Of a DNA stretch of 54,760 nt, positions 42,380 to 49,459 are shown one piece after another (within the stretch, counting starts at the first letter, position 1; each line of letters begins with the position of its first letter). The translations under genes and the position numbers were made by a program. The notes below the pieces were generated by a model that was not told the DNA's origin, did no database searches, and saw nothing but the letters and a program-made list of their open reading frames with translations. Location: the NCBI GenBank assembly GCA_014584605.1, contig JACTMO010000040.1, forward strand, positions 1 through 54,760. Direction: 5' to 3'. This DNA is from Bacteroidota bacterium (GTDB taxonomy: Bacteria; Bacteroidota; Bacteroidia; Flavobacteriales_F; PHOS-HE28).

Positions 42380-45349
42380 TCACGGCAGTTGTTGTGGCAC
42401 CGTCCCCGTAGGCACCGTACCGCCCACGTTGCTCAGGATCGGGTCGCGGTCGTTGGCCGAACCCGTGTATTTCACCTGCCCGTCCATGGTCACGTCGGCC
42501 GGAAGGTAGCCGGAGACCGTGCTCGTGGGCACCGTGCCTCCGATGGCCGTCAGGATCGGGTCGCGGTCGTTGGCCCCACCGGCATACTTCACCACACCGT
42601 CGTGCAGCACGTTGCCGGACCAGAGCAGGGCGCGGTTGCCGGCGACCTTGCGCGCGTTGGCACCCCAGGTGGCGGTGCCCGGCAGGCCCAGGTCCAGCGC
42701 CGTGGCCGTGCTTCCCAGCGCCAGGGGCTGCGCGGTCATCACCGCCAGATGGTTGCGATGCCGAACGGCCACGTGGTAGTCGCCCGTCGGCTGGCAGAAA
42801 CCCAGGGGCGAGAGGCCGTCAGTGCCCACGATGTCGCCGTCGCGCTGCACCAGCGCGGCCCGGGCCTCCAGCACCTGTGCCGGCACGGTCGCCGAACGCA
42901 GTTCCACCAGCACCCAATCCGTGACAGCGTTGGCGCCCGTGACCGCCAGGACCGAAGCAGTGGTGGTGGTGGCTCCGGTGATCGTGTGGCCCATGGCGCT
43001 GTACGGCTCGGTGAGCGGCAGCACGCCCTGCCGGCGCAGGCTGTCCACCATCAGGTTGGCCGCGCTGCGCCACGCACCGTCCAACAGCACCCGTGCCGCC
43101 AGCACCGTGGGCGGCGCCAGCTCACAGGGCGGTGCTCCGGTGGTGAAAGTGGTGGGCTGCGTCCAGGACGAGCTGCCCCCCTGGCCGCCCGTGCCTCCGC
43201 ACACCGCCCGCACCCTGAACTGATGGGCCGTGCTCCAGGCCAGCCCGGTGAGCGGCAGGCTGTCTCCAACGACCCCGGACACCAGCGTCCAGGAGGGTGC
43301 GGCGCTCTCCTTCCACTGCACATCGTAGGTGGTCGCGCTCAGCACGCCGGACCAATGCAGTGTGGCGCTGTTGTGGGTGATGTGGTCGGCCCACTGGATG
43401 TCCGGCGGCTCGCAAACGTTCGCCCAGAAGTTCATCGCAAGGCTGTAGCACGCCACCGGGTTGCTGGCCCCGCCCACGCCGTACACGTGCACCACGTACG
43501 CACCGGGCGATGCGTTCGAATAATAGATGGTCTCGCCGGAGGTCCCCGTGTTCTGCGCCAGGGCCAGCTGCGCGCCGCCCGCATCCAGCAGCCGCATGTC
43601 GTAGTTGGCCATCAGGCCCGAGAGCTGAAGGTGGATGGTGCCCGATGAACCGATGGTGAACCCGTAGTGGTCCACGTCCGTCGGGGTGGCGATGAGGGCG
43701 CTCACCGTGGTGGGCAGCGTGACCGCCGCAGCACCGGCGAACGTATCGTTGGGTTCCAACGCATCGGGGCACGGCGACGGCGTGGTGAACACGGCGGTGC
43801 TGCTGAACGCCGAGGTGTCCGCACCGCAGTCGCTCTGCACCTTGAACTCGTACGTGGTGTTCTGTGTCAGGCCCGAGATCGCCTGGCTGTTCGCCGTGAG
43901 CCCGTTCATGACGTTCCACACGCTGGCGGACGCCTCCTTCCAACGCAGGTTGTACGAAACGACGCCGAGGTTCGTCCAGTTCAGCGTGGCGCTTACGCTG
44001 GTGAGCCCCGTGGTGAACAGGTTGCCCGGCGGATCGCAACTGGTGCCGCACTGGGCCAGGCACGCGGCCGCGTTCACCCGGTTGCGGATCAGGGCCGCCG
44101 GCTGGGGCCCGAACCCGTTGTTGAAGTTGATGCCGACCCCGCCGATCAGGTGGCAATAGCTCATGACCGTTCCGCCGCCCGTGGGCAAGGCCGCCGTGCA
44201 TCCTTCGCTGTAGCCCGCCGAGGGCCCGCAACCATCGATGGCCGTGCCGTTGCCGTTCCAGGAACAGGCGTGGGTGTGCGGAGACCCCAGGTTATGGCCT
44301 TGCTCGTGGGTCACCACGTTCACGCTCCAGCTGTAGGTGGGCACGTTGGCATAGGTGCTGTTGATGTCGCTGTAGGCCATGCGGATCGAGGTGGGGCCGC
44401 ACAGCACGTTCAGGTAGGCCACGCCGCCGTTGCCGGCATAGCCCAGCAGGTGCGCCAGGTCGCCATTGAACGAGGTCCGGTAGCTGCCGAACTGGCTCAG
44501 GTACGCATTGGTGGTGGGCCCCGTGTACGGGCTCGGCACGTCCCAGACGAACACCTCCTGCAGCTGCACATCCACGCCGTCGTTGTCGAACAGGATGGCG
44601 CTCTGGTTGAAGAGCCCGGTCACGTAGTTCGTGGCGGCCGTCACGCTGCCCTTGCCCTGGAAGATCGGATAGTCCACCTCCCAGTAGAACTTCACGCAGC
44701 GGATGCTGCGGTCGTCCGGGTCCCCCATCAGGTCGGCCGCGTGCAAGGGGCCGCCGTCATCGATCGTGCCGCAGGTCATCGGGGGGGCGGCCCGCAGGTC
44801 GGCCGCGCGGTAGGCGATGTGGACACCGGCCTCCGCACCTTTCAACCGGCCCAGCACCAGGGTGCCCTGCGCATCGTGCACCAGGCCCATGAGCTCATCG
44901 CCGAACACGCTGAGCCCGGCGACCGTGCCGTTGTCGCCCCGGACCCGGCCGCGGTAATGCGCCGCTCGGGCCGGCCGCACGGCACCATGCGCGGCGGTGA
45001 TCACCTTGAACCCCTCCGCCAGCGGCTCCCAACGTTCCAGCTCCAGCGTCAGCGGCCCGTCGGGCGTGGGCAGCGTCAGGCTGAAGGCCGCAGGCGCATC
45101 GACCAGGAAGGCCTCCACGGCCTCCGGCGCCAGGGTCAGCAGGGCCGCCCGCCGGCACTCCTCCTGCCAGAGCACCGTCGTCCGGGCATCCCCGACCTCC
45201 CCATGCACCAACGCCACGGGCGGGAATTCCACGCCGCGGTCGCGCAGGGCCTGGATGCGCCCGGCCACCTGCCCGCCGCCGGGATGCTGGGCCAGGAGCA
45301 CTACGGCATGGAACGCGAGGGAGAGCAGGAGGACGTGACGGGCGGTCAT
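42380..45349 (-). CDS. secreted reprolysin-like zinc metalloprotease with fibronectin III domains
   Basis: A 989-residue secreted protease. Signal peptide MTARHVLLLSLAFHAVVLLAQ; a propeptide-like region to about 190; then a metzincin catalytic domain with HEQGHNLGSPHTH at 348-360 (zinc-binding HExxHxxxxxH) and the Met-turn in TGGGTVMSYCHL. Two fibronectin type III modules follow (DPPGNLFTTGLTSVSATLNW; EPPDIQWADHITHNSATLHW) around a pre-peptidase C-terminal-like domain (LEPNDTFAGAAAVTLP ... YDMRLLDAGG). The C-terminus lacks a T9SS PNP motif; it ends in two tandem 39-residue units with the core KYxGxANDRDPIL and a dockerin-like DVTMDGQV loop. TACCTTGC lies 4 bp before the ATG; upstream in-frame codons to 45526 cross that promoter and are unlikely. 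Confidence 0.92.
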   Translation of the reverse strand: MTARHVLLLSLAFHAVVLLAQHPGGGQVAGRIQALRDRGVEFPPVALVHGEVGDARTTVLWQEECRRAALLTLAPEAVEAFLVDAPAAFSLTLPTPDGPLTLELERWEPLAEGFKVITAAHGAVRPARAAHYRGRVRGDNGTVAGLSVFGDELMGLVHDAQGTLVLGRLKGAEAGVHIAYRAADLRAAPPMTCGTIDDGGPLHAADLMGDPDDRSIRCVKFYWEVDYPIFQGKGSVTAATNYVTGLFNQSAILFDNDGVDVQLQEVFVWDVPSPYTGPTTNAYLSQFGSYRTSFNGDLAHLLGYAGNGGVAYLNVLCGPTSIRMAYSDINSTYANVPTYSWSVNVVTHEQGHNLGSPHTHACSWNGNGTAIDGCGPSAGYSEGCTAALPTGGGTVMSYCHLIGGVGINFNNGFGPQPAALIRNRVNAAACLAQCGTSCDPPGNLFTTGLTSVSATLNWTNLGVVSYNLRWKEASASVWNVMNGLTANSQAISGLTQNTTYEFKVQSDCGADTSAFSSTAVFTTPSPCPDALEPNDTFAGAAAVTLPTTVSALIATPTDVDHYGFTIGSSGTIHLQLSGLMANYDMRLLDAGGAQLALAQNTGTSGETIYYSNASPGAYVVHVYGVGGASNPVACYSLAMNFWANVCEPPDIQWADHITHNSATLHWSGVLSATTYDVQWKESAAPSWTLVSGVVGDSLPLTGLAWSTAHQFRVRAVCGGTGGQGGSSSWTQPTTFTTGAPPCELAPPTVLAARVLLDGAWRSAANLMVDSLRRQGVLPLTEPYSAMGHTITGATTTTASVLAVTGANAVTDWVLVELRSATVPAQVLEARAALVQRDGDIVGTDGLSPLGFCQPTGDYHVAVRHRNHLAVMTAQPLALGSTATALDLGLPGTATWGANARKVAGNRALLWSGNVLHDGVVKYAGGANDRDPILTAIGGTVPTSTVSGYLPADVTMDGQVKYTGSANDRDPILSNVGGTVPTGTVPQQLP
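42434..42575 (-). repeat. two tandem 117-bp units encoding the NDRDPIL C-terminal repeats
   Basis: 25 bases at 42434-42458 recur exactly at 42551-42575, a period of 117 bp or 39 codons. They encode the core NDRDPIL part of two tandem protein repeats at the end of the metalloprotease. Confidence 0.85.
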
Positions 45350-45353
45350 GGAG

Positions 45354-45361
45354 GCAAGGTA
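45354..45361 (-). promoter_or_regulatory. -7 element of the metalloprotease gene (TACCTTGC)
   Basis: TACCTTGC, 4 bp before the ATG at 45349, same octamer and spacing as at 30985-30992. Confidence 0.5.
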
Positions 45362-45456
45362 TAAGAAAGACCGGCCCGTGCCCTTGCCCTGCGTCCCCTG
45401 CGTACGGATGCACGATGAGCGGACGCCGCTGAGGCCCCCTCCACCGCCGACCGCGC

Positions 45457-45482
45457 GATAACCGGTGGGGAACGTACGGAAT
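45457..45482 (+). promoter_or_regulatory. bipartite GATAACC-N13-CGGAAT element, copy 1
   Basis: GATAACC at 45457-45463 and CGGAAT at 45477-45482, separated by 13 bp, then GGACC and GAAC. It lies 21 bp before the likely start of the first LuxI-like gene. Four more copies with exactly the same spacing occur in the next 4.6 kb and nowhere else I could find in the window. Confidence 0.8.
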
Positions 45483-45503
45483 GGACCGCAAGAACCCCAC
45501 GCC

Positions 45504-46115
45504 ATATGCACGCTCCACCCCATCACCTCCCGCGCCGACCTGCTCGACTACCACAGGTTCCGCTACTGCATCTATGCGAACAGTCAGCAGCGCGGCTTCC
45601 TGGCTGGGCCGCAGGGCTTCGACACGGACGTGTACGACTCCCGGGCGCTGCACCTGGGCTGGTACGAGAACGACCGTCTGGTGGGCTGCGTACGCCTGCT
45701 GGACCCGATCGCGGGCCGCGACCCGCTCCATTTCTTCAAGGACCTGCCCGATGGCCCGCGCCGGGAAGCGGCTCTGGCCCTGGTCGCGCAGGCCCGGAAG
45801 GAGGGCCTGCCGGTGTGCGAGGTGAGCCGCTTGTGCCTGGCGCCGGAAAAGCGCTCCCTGGCCACCGTGCGCCGCTTCGTGCTGGCCGTGATCGCCACCG
45901 CCCACCGGTATGGCCGGGATCATTGCCTGTTCACCTGCGATGCGCCCCATGCGGCCTTCTGGCAGCGGATGGGCTTCGAGGTGGTCGAGGGCTTCAGCGG
46001 GTACGACCGCCCTCGGAGCCCGCACCAAGGCTACCTGCTTCGCGGGAATTACGCGACGCTGCTCGCCCTGCACCGCGGGGAACTGCAGGAACTGGGGCAT
46101 CTGCTGGCGGCATAA
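45504..46115 (+). CDS. LuxI-like (autoinducer-synthase fold) acyltransferase 1, apparent ATA start
   Basis: A 203-residue protein of the GNAT-related acyl-homoserine-lactone-synthase fold. Residues that are nearly invariant in LuxI proteins are present: Arg20 (in YHRFRY), Asp42 and Asp45 (FDTDVYD), Arg64 (GCVRLL), and Glu106 with Arg109 (EVSR). LuxI enzymes join an acyl group to S-adenosylmethionine; related enzymes make N-acyl amino acids, so the product is uncertain. Two paralogues follow at 48644 and 49460. Ungapped alignment to them (LxPIT at residues 4-8) puts the start at codon ATA (45504), where both paralogues have ATG. The only other in-frame start, GTG at 45465, lies inside the promoter element. 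No LuxR-type receptor gene is in the window. Confidence 0.8.
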   Translation: MCTLHPITSRADLLDYHRFRYCIYANSQQRGFLAGPQGFDTDVYDSRALHLGWYENDRLVGCVRLLDPIAGRDPLHFFKDLPDGPRREAALALVAQARKEGLPVCEVSRLCLAPEKRSLATVRRFVLAVIATAHRYGRDHCLFTCDAPHAAFWQRMGFEVVEGFSGYDRPRSPHQGYLLRGNYATLLALHRGELQELGHLLAA

Positions 46116-46124
46116 GCCATGGAT

Positions 46125-46150
46125 GATAACCCATGCTACGGATCCGGTAT
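46125..46150 (+). promoter_or_regulatory. bipartite GATAACC-N13-CGGTAT element, copy 2
   Basis: GATAACC at 46125-46131 and CGGTAT at 46145-46150 (13-bp spacer), followed by TGACC and GAAC, 31 bp before the crystallin-like gene's ATG. Starts 9 bp after the stop of the first LuxI-like gene. Confidence 0.8.
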
Positions 46151-46181
46151 TGACCATTGAACCCATCGAACAAACAACACC

Positions 46182-46586
46182 ATGAAAACGCTCCTCACCC
46201 TCCTCGTCGCATTGGCCGCTCAGGCCACCATCGCCCAGTCCGACGCTGCCCTTGTTCTCTACGCGGACGCCAACCAGTCGGGAAAGCGGCATGTGGTTCG
46301 GCAGGCCGCTGGATACGCGGACATGCGCATCGACCTGCAGCACGCCGTGAGCTCCCTGACCCTCGCGGCCGGCTACACCCTGACACTTCATGATGCCATG
46401 GACGGAGGCGGACAGGACAGTCTTCTCATCACCGGACCATGCGTGATCAGTGATCTGAAGGTGCTGCCGCGGCTGCACGGCAACGGCAACTGGGACAACA
46501 CGGCGGTAGCGCTGACCCTGGACCTGAACCCGAGCCCGACGCCTGCCCCCATGGTTCCTTCAGGAACGCTGGCATCAGCCGAGTGA
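46182..46586 (+). CDS. secreted beta/gamma-crystallin-like small protein
   Basis: A 134-residue secreted protein. MKTLLTLLVALAAQATIAQ is a clear signal peptide. The mature part reads like one beta/gamma-crystallin domain: VLYADANQSGKRHVV (first Greek-key strand pair), then AVSSLTLAAGYTLTLHDAMDGGGQDSLLI, which has the SSL..xxGYxxTLxxxxxxxG pattern of these domains, then VISDLKVLPR. Such domains often bind calcium and stabilise extracellular proteins. The resemblance is at pattern level only, so the family call is moderate. The last 15 residues are Pro/Ala/Ser-rich. The gene belongs to the shared-motif set and is followed after 39 bp by the LytTR gene, with which it may be co-transcribed. Confidence 0.75.
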   Translation: MKTLLTLLVALAAQATIAQSDAALVLYADANQSGKRHVVRQAAGYADMRIDLQHAVSSLTLAAGYTLTLHDAMDGGGQDSLLITGPCVISDLKVLPRLHGNGNWDNTAVALTLDLNPSPTPAPMVPSGTLASAE

Positions 46587-46625
46587 CCCACGCGGTATGA
46601 ACGAAGAAATAGTACTGGAAAGCTC

Positions 46626-46973
46626 ATGCGCTTCCCCCTCCTCCTCCGCACGGCGCACGGCCCGCAGGTCTTTGATGCACGCACCCTGCTGCGCATCGAT
46701 GCCGAGGACAAGTACGCCCGCGTGACCTGCCTTGCCGGACCGAACACCGTGGTGCTCCATGCGCTGAGCGATCTGGAAGAACGCCTCCGCTGCGGTAAAA
46801 GGATCGGCGACCTGCTCTTCGCGCGCACCCACCGCAGCTGCATCGTGGCGCTGCATCATGTGCACGGCCTGGACCGGGACCGCAACCTGGTCCTGATTGA
46901 AGGCCTCTCCGCCCCCCTCAGCAAGCGGGCCTGGCCGATGCTCGACAAGCTGCTTGGAACTCTCCAGAACTGA
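46626..46973 (+). CDS. stand-alone LytTR DNA-binding protein
   Basis: A 115-residue protein that is almost entirely a LytTR domain: LLRIDAEDKYARVTCLAGPNTVVLHALSDLEERLRCGKRIGDLLFARTHRSCIVALHHVHGLDRDRNLVLIEGLSAPLSKRAWPMLDKLL. The RTHRSCIV part (with the conserved H-R) and the final basic helix KRAW are typical. LytTR proteins bind direct DNA repeats and usually carry a receiver domain (AgrA, LytR); this one has none, so another signal or partner must control it. It lies inside the LuxI-like cluster. Upstream at 46593-46598 CGGTAT followed by GAAC resembles the second box of the shared element, but the first box is degenerate. Confidence 0.88.
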   Translation: MRFPLLLRTAHGPQVFDARTLLRIDAEDKYARVTCLAGPNTVVLHALSDLEERLRCGKRIGDLLFARTHRSCIVALHHVHGLDRDRNLVLIEGLSAPLSKRAWPMLDKLLGTLQN

Positions 46974-47019
46974 CCGGATCGCCCGGCACCAGCGCGGACA
47001 TGAAAGTGCCGGGCAATGC

Positions 47020-48195
47020 TCAGCGCAGCGCCTTCTCCAAGTGACCCCACAGCGTGCCGAGCGAACACACCTCGATGCCCTTGCCGTACGGAAAGTCGTC
47101 GGATGAAGGTGTAACGATCAGCTGCACGGGGGCCTTCACCGCTTCAAAGGCCAGGTGGTTGCCCTTGCTCAGCGCGGGCGAGTTGGTGGTCTTTATCTCC
47201 AGGGCGATGACCGGTCGCAACGAACGGGTGATCAACAGGTCGAGCTCCGAACCATCGTGCGTGCGGAAATAGTGCAGTTCAGCACGGCCCTTCAACCAGG
47301 CCCGCACTTGCTGGATCACGAAGCCCTCCCACGAGTTGCCCGCCAGAATACCCGAACGCAACGAAGCCAGATCGTTGATGCGCAGTTGGCCATGCAGCAA
47401 TCCGGTATCAGCGAAATAGACCTTGGGCGCCGAGGTCAATCGCTTGCGCAGGTTCATGTGGTAGCTGGGCAGCACCGTGATGAGCATGGCCTGCTCGAAC
47501 CACGAGAGGTAGCGCTTCACCGTGGGACCCGTCATGCCGATGGACTTGGCGATCATGCTCATGTTCAGCGGTGTGCCGTGCACCGAGGCGAGCATGGCCA
47601 GCATGGCGCGGGTATCCTTGGGATCCGCGTTCAGGCCCAGGATCCGCATCTCCCGCTCGGTGAAGTCGCGGAGATAGTCTTGCGCCCAAGCGAAGGCGCG
47701 CGCATCGCTCGATGCCAGGAAGGCGCGCGGGAAGCCGCCGCGCAACCACAATCTGTCGCGGTCGCGCTGCGCCACCTCGTGCAGGCAGAACGGGTGCAGG
47801 TCCAGGTAGGCGATGCGGCCTGCCAGCGACTCGGCGCTGCGCCGAATGACCTCCGGCGACGATGAGCCCAGCAGCAGGAAGCGGCCCGCCCGGCGGTCCC
47901 GGTCGATCAGCGAACGGAGCAAGGGGAACAGTTCCGGCTTGCGCTGCACCTCGTCGATCACCACCAGCTTTTTGCGGTTGACATGCAGGAAGGCTTCCGC
48001 GTCGCGCAGGCGGTCCAGGGCGGCAGGGCTCTCCAGGTCCAGGTACAACACCTCCCGTTGCGCGGCCTTGGCCAGTTGCATGGCAAGGACCGTTTTCCCC
48101 ACCTGCCGCGCGCCGAGGATGCCCACGGCGGGCGCCCGCTTCAGCGCAGCGAGCGCATCCGCATGCAGGTAACGCGTGCGTATTCGGTTTCCCAT
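47020..48195 (-). CDS. AAA ATPase of the DUF4143 (AAA_14) family
   Basis: A 391-residue protein with an N-terminal P-loop ATPase and a C-terminal DUF4143 domain. Walker A is GARQVGKT (Lys34), Walker B is KLVVIDEVQ, and sensor-like LLLGSSS follows; a winged-helix-like part includes SMIAKSIGMTGPTVKRYLSWFEQAMLI, and the C-terminus has the restriction-endonuclease-like LDLLITRSLRPVIALEIKTT (D..ExK pattern). Members are numerous, often duplicated, in Bacteroidota; their function is not known. It is transcribed against the surrounding LuxI-like genes and interrupts that cluster. The promoter is a palindromic element directly at the start codon (48194-48232); a broken paralogue with the same element lies just upstream. 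Confidence 0.92.
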   Translation of the reverse strand: MGNRIRTRYLHADALAALKRAPAVGILGARQVGKTVLAMQLAKAAQREVLYLDLESPAALDRLRDAEAFLHVNRKKLVVIDEVQRKPELFPLLRSLIDRDRRAGRFLLLGSSSPEVIRRSAESLAGRIAYLDLHPFCLHEVAQRDRDRLWLRGGFPRAFLASSDARAFAWAQDYLRDFTEREMRILGLNADPKDTRAMLAMLASVHGTPLNMSMIAKSIGMTGPTVKRYLSWFEQAMLITVLPSYHMNLRKRLTSAPKVYFADTGLLHGQLRINDLASLRSGILAGNSWEGFVIQQVRAWLKGRAELHYFRTHDGSELDLLITRSLRPVIALEIKTTNSPALSKGNHLAFEAVKAPVQLIVTPSSDDFPYGKGIEVCSLGTLWGHLEKALR

Positions 48196-48232
48196 GACCG
48201 CAAATCTAATATCAGATATTACATCTACGGTC
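48194..48232 (-). promoter_or_regulatory. palindromic promoter/operator of the DUF4143 ATPase gene, copy A
   Basis: Outer arms GACCG and CGGTC enclose the perfect inner palindrome TAATATC-A-GATATTA. Read on the minus strand it contains TAGATTTG (48208-48201), an exact TAnnTTTG, 5 bp before the ATG at 48195. The repeat could therefore be a promoter with overlapping operator. A second copy lies at 48402-48442. Confidence 0.7.
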
Positions 48233-48294
48233 TTTAATTGGACACCGACCGTGCGCGGGGGTCATGGGAATTTGCGCGCAACTGACCCGCCTGG

Positions 48295-48400
48295 GGGCTT
48301 GCCCCCCCTGGCGCGGACCCAGCATGGCAACGGCGGGCCGCTCCGCAAGCCGTTCCAACACCACGGCCATCAGGCTTCTGGTTATCAGCGCATGAGCCAT
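48295..48400 (-). pseudogene. relic 5' end of a second DUF4143 ATPase gene
   Basis: From the ATG at 48400 the minus strand reads MAHALITRSLMAVVLERL, then AERPAVAMLGPRQGGQ. Ungapped against the N-terminus of the intact neighbour (MGNRIRTRYLHADALAAL, then KRAPAVGILGARQVGK) 15 of 34 residues are identical, ending in the Walker A motif. Removing one G from the run of seven at 48302-48308 restores GPRQGGK. Beyond that point no further ATPase sequence is visible, so this is a frameshifted and truncated paralogue with its promoter palindrome still in place. Confidence 0.75.
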
Positions 48401-48401
48401 G

Positions 48402-48442
48402 ATGACCGCAATTTTAACATCGATTATTACAATTGCGGTCAT
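48402..48442 (-). promoter_or_regulatory. palindromic promoter/operator, copy B (in front of the relic)
   Basis: Perfect 11-bp arms TGACCGCAATT (48403-48413) and AATTGCGGTCA (48431-48441). It shares ATGACCGCAA, the central ATC-GAT-ATTAC-like core and CGGTC with copy A. On the minus strand TAAAATTG, one mismatch to the -7 consensus, stands 8 bp before the relic's ATG. Confidence 0.7.
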
Positions 48443-48593
48443 AGGTGGGCCGCCCTTGCCCAGCGCGGCCTTCCTGCACGGAAGTGGCGGGCAATGACCG
48501 GCGCCACGATCACAGCGATTGCGACGGCTACCCTTGGCCGTGCGTCTGGCAAGTGCCTCGGCGACCGGCCCAGAATGACCGCCGGGGCCGGGT

Positions 48594-48619
48594 GATAACC
48601 GCATGCTCACGGACGGAAT
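48594..48619 (+). promoter_or_regulatory. bipartite GATAACC-N13-CGGAAT element, copy 3
   Basis: GATAACC at 48594-48600 and CGGAAT at 48614-48619 (13-bp spacer), then GAACC, 24 bp before the ATG of the second LuxI-like gene. Confidence 0.8.
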
Positions 48620-48643
48620 GAACCTCCAGAAACACGCAACGCC

Positions 48644-49270
48644 ATGATCACCCTCACGCCCATCACCGCCCCGGAAAAGTTGGAGGAGTACTACCGCTTC
48701 CGCTACCGGATCTACAACGAGAGCCGCTGGAAGGGCTTGGTTTCCGAATGTGATGGCATCGAAAAAGATGCTTTCGATGCGCGCGCCCATCACTACGGTT
48801 GGTACATCAACGGCGAGCTGGCCGGTTGTGTGCGCTTCATCGAGGCGGACGGCAGCGCGACGCCGATCCCGATGCTGAACTACATGGCCACAGCGGCCGC
48901 AGACCGTGTTCGGGACTACATCGCCGAACGCCGGGCGCAGGGCCAGCCCATGCTGGAGGCCAGCCGCTTCTGCCTTGCCCCGGTACACCGGGGCCTGCGC
49001 ACCGCACGCGCATTCGTGCTCGCCATGGTGCGCACCATGCAGCCGCTGGGCTATGCGCATGGCCTGTTCGACTGCGACGACGCACATGTCCCCTTCTACC
49101 GCCTCTGCGGCTTCGAGCCTTTACAAGGCGCTGTCCAGTTCACACAATCGGTCAATTCAAGAAAGTGGACCTGCCTCACCTACAGCTACGACCGTATCGC
49201 GTGCAAGCAGGGCTGGGACCGTGATCCGATGGGGTTTAAGCGGCCTTGCGCGATACGCAAGGCGGCGTAG
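48644..49270 (+). CDS. LuxI-like acyltransferase 2
   Basis: A 208-residue paralogue of the protein at 45504 with the same hallmark residues at the same positions: Arg20 (YYRFRY), Asp42 and Asp45 (EKDAFD), HHYGWY at 49-54, Arg64 (GCVRFIE), and Glu105 with Arg108 (EASR). The C-terminal half keeps CLAPVHRGLRTARAFVLAMVRTMQPLG, the acyl-binding platform region of the fold, and ends with a longer basic tail (KQGWDRDPMGFKRPCAIRKAA). ATG start, 24 bp after a bipartite element. A perfect 8-bp hairpin (GCCTTGCG, CGCAAGGC, 49243-49263) overlaps the last codons and may aid termination. The product is unknown; acyl-homoserine lactones or N-acyl amino acids are the candidates. Confidence 0.85.
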   Translation: MITLTPITAPEKLEEYYRFRYRIYNESRWKGLVSECDGIEKDAFDARAHHYGWYINGELAGCVRFIEADGSATPIPMLNYMATAAADRVRDYIAERRAQGQPMLEASRFCLAPVHRGLRTARAFVLAMVRTMQPLGYAHGLFDCDDAHVPFYRLCGFEPLQGAVQFTQSVNSRKWTCLTYSYDRIACKQGWDRDPMGFKRPCAIRKAA

Positions 49271-49407
49271 TGCAGCGAAGTGGATGGACCATTCACGCCG
49301 TTCGGCGCCCGCTCGGTCCGCCCTTTTACCCGTTGTGCGGAAAACTCGATCCGTGCTGGTAGGTATACACCCAGGTCGGTAGCCTTGAGCAAGTGGAACG
49401 CATGATC

Positions 49408-49433
49408 GATAACCGGTCGGCGGCACCTGGAAT
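49408..49433 (+). promoter_or_regulatory. bipartite GATAACC-N13-TGGAAT element, copy 4
   Basis: GATAACC at 49408-49414 and TGGAAT at 49428-49433 (13-bp spacer), then AGACC and GAAC, 26 bp before the ATG of the third LuxI-like gene. Confidence 0.8.
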
Positions 49434-49459
49434 AGACCCTTGAACAACGCCCCGCCGTC

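Larger units (their letters stand above)
48196..48593. other. 398-bp region without an intact gene: two palindromes and an ATPase relic
   Basis: Between the ATPase start and the next bipartite element there is no intact gene. It holds palindrome copy A (48194-48232), about 60 bp of unassigned sequence, the relic N-terminal part of a second DUF4143 ATPase (48295-48400, minus strand), palindrome copy B (48402-48442) and about 150 bp (48443-48593) in which I see nothing recognisable. Confidence 0.7.

Noticed and set aside
45465-45503. GTG at 45465 as the start of the first LuxI-like protein
   Set aside because: It falls inside the spacer of the promoter element, upstream of the expected transcription start, and adds 13 residues absent from both paralogues.
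48380-48386. GATAACC on the minus strand inside the ATPase relic
   Set aside because: No second box at the correct spacing (CCGTGG), and it lies in coding-type sequence of the relic.
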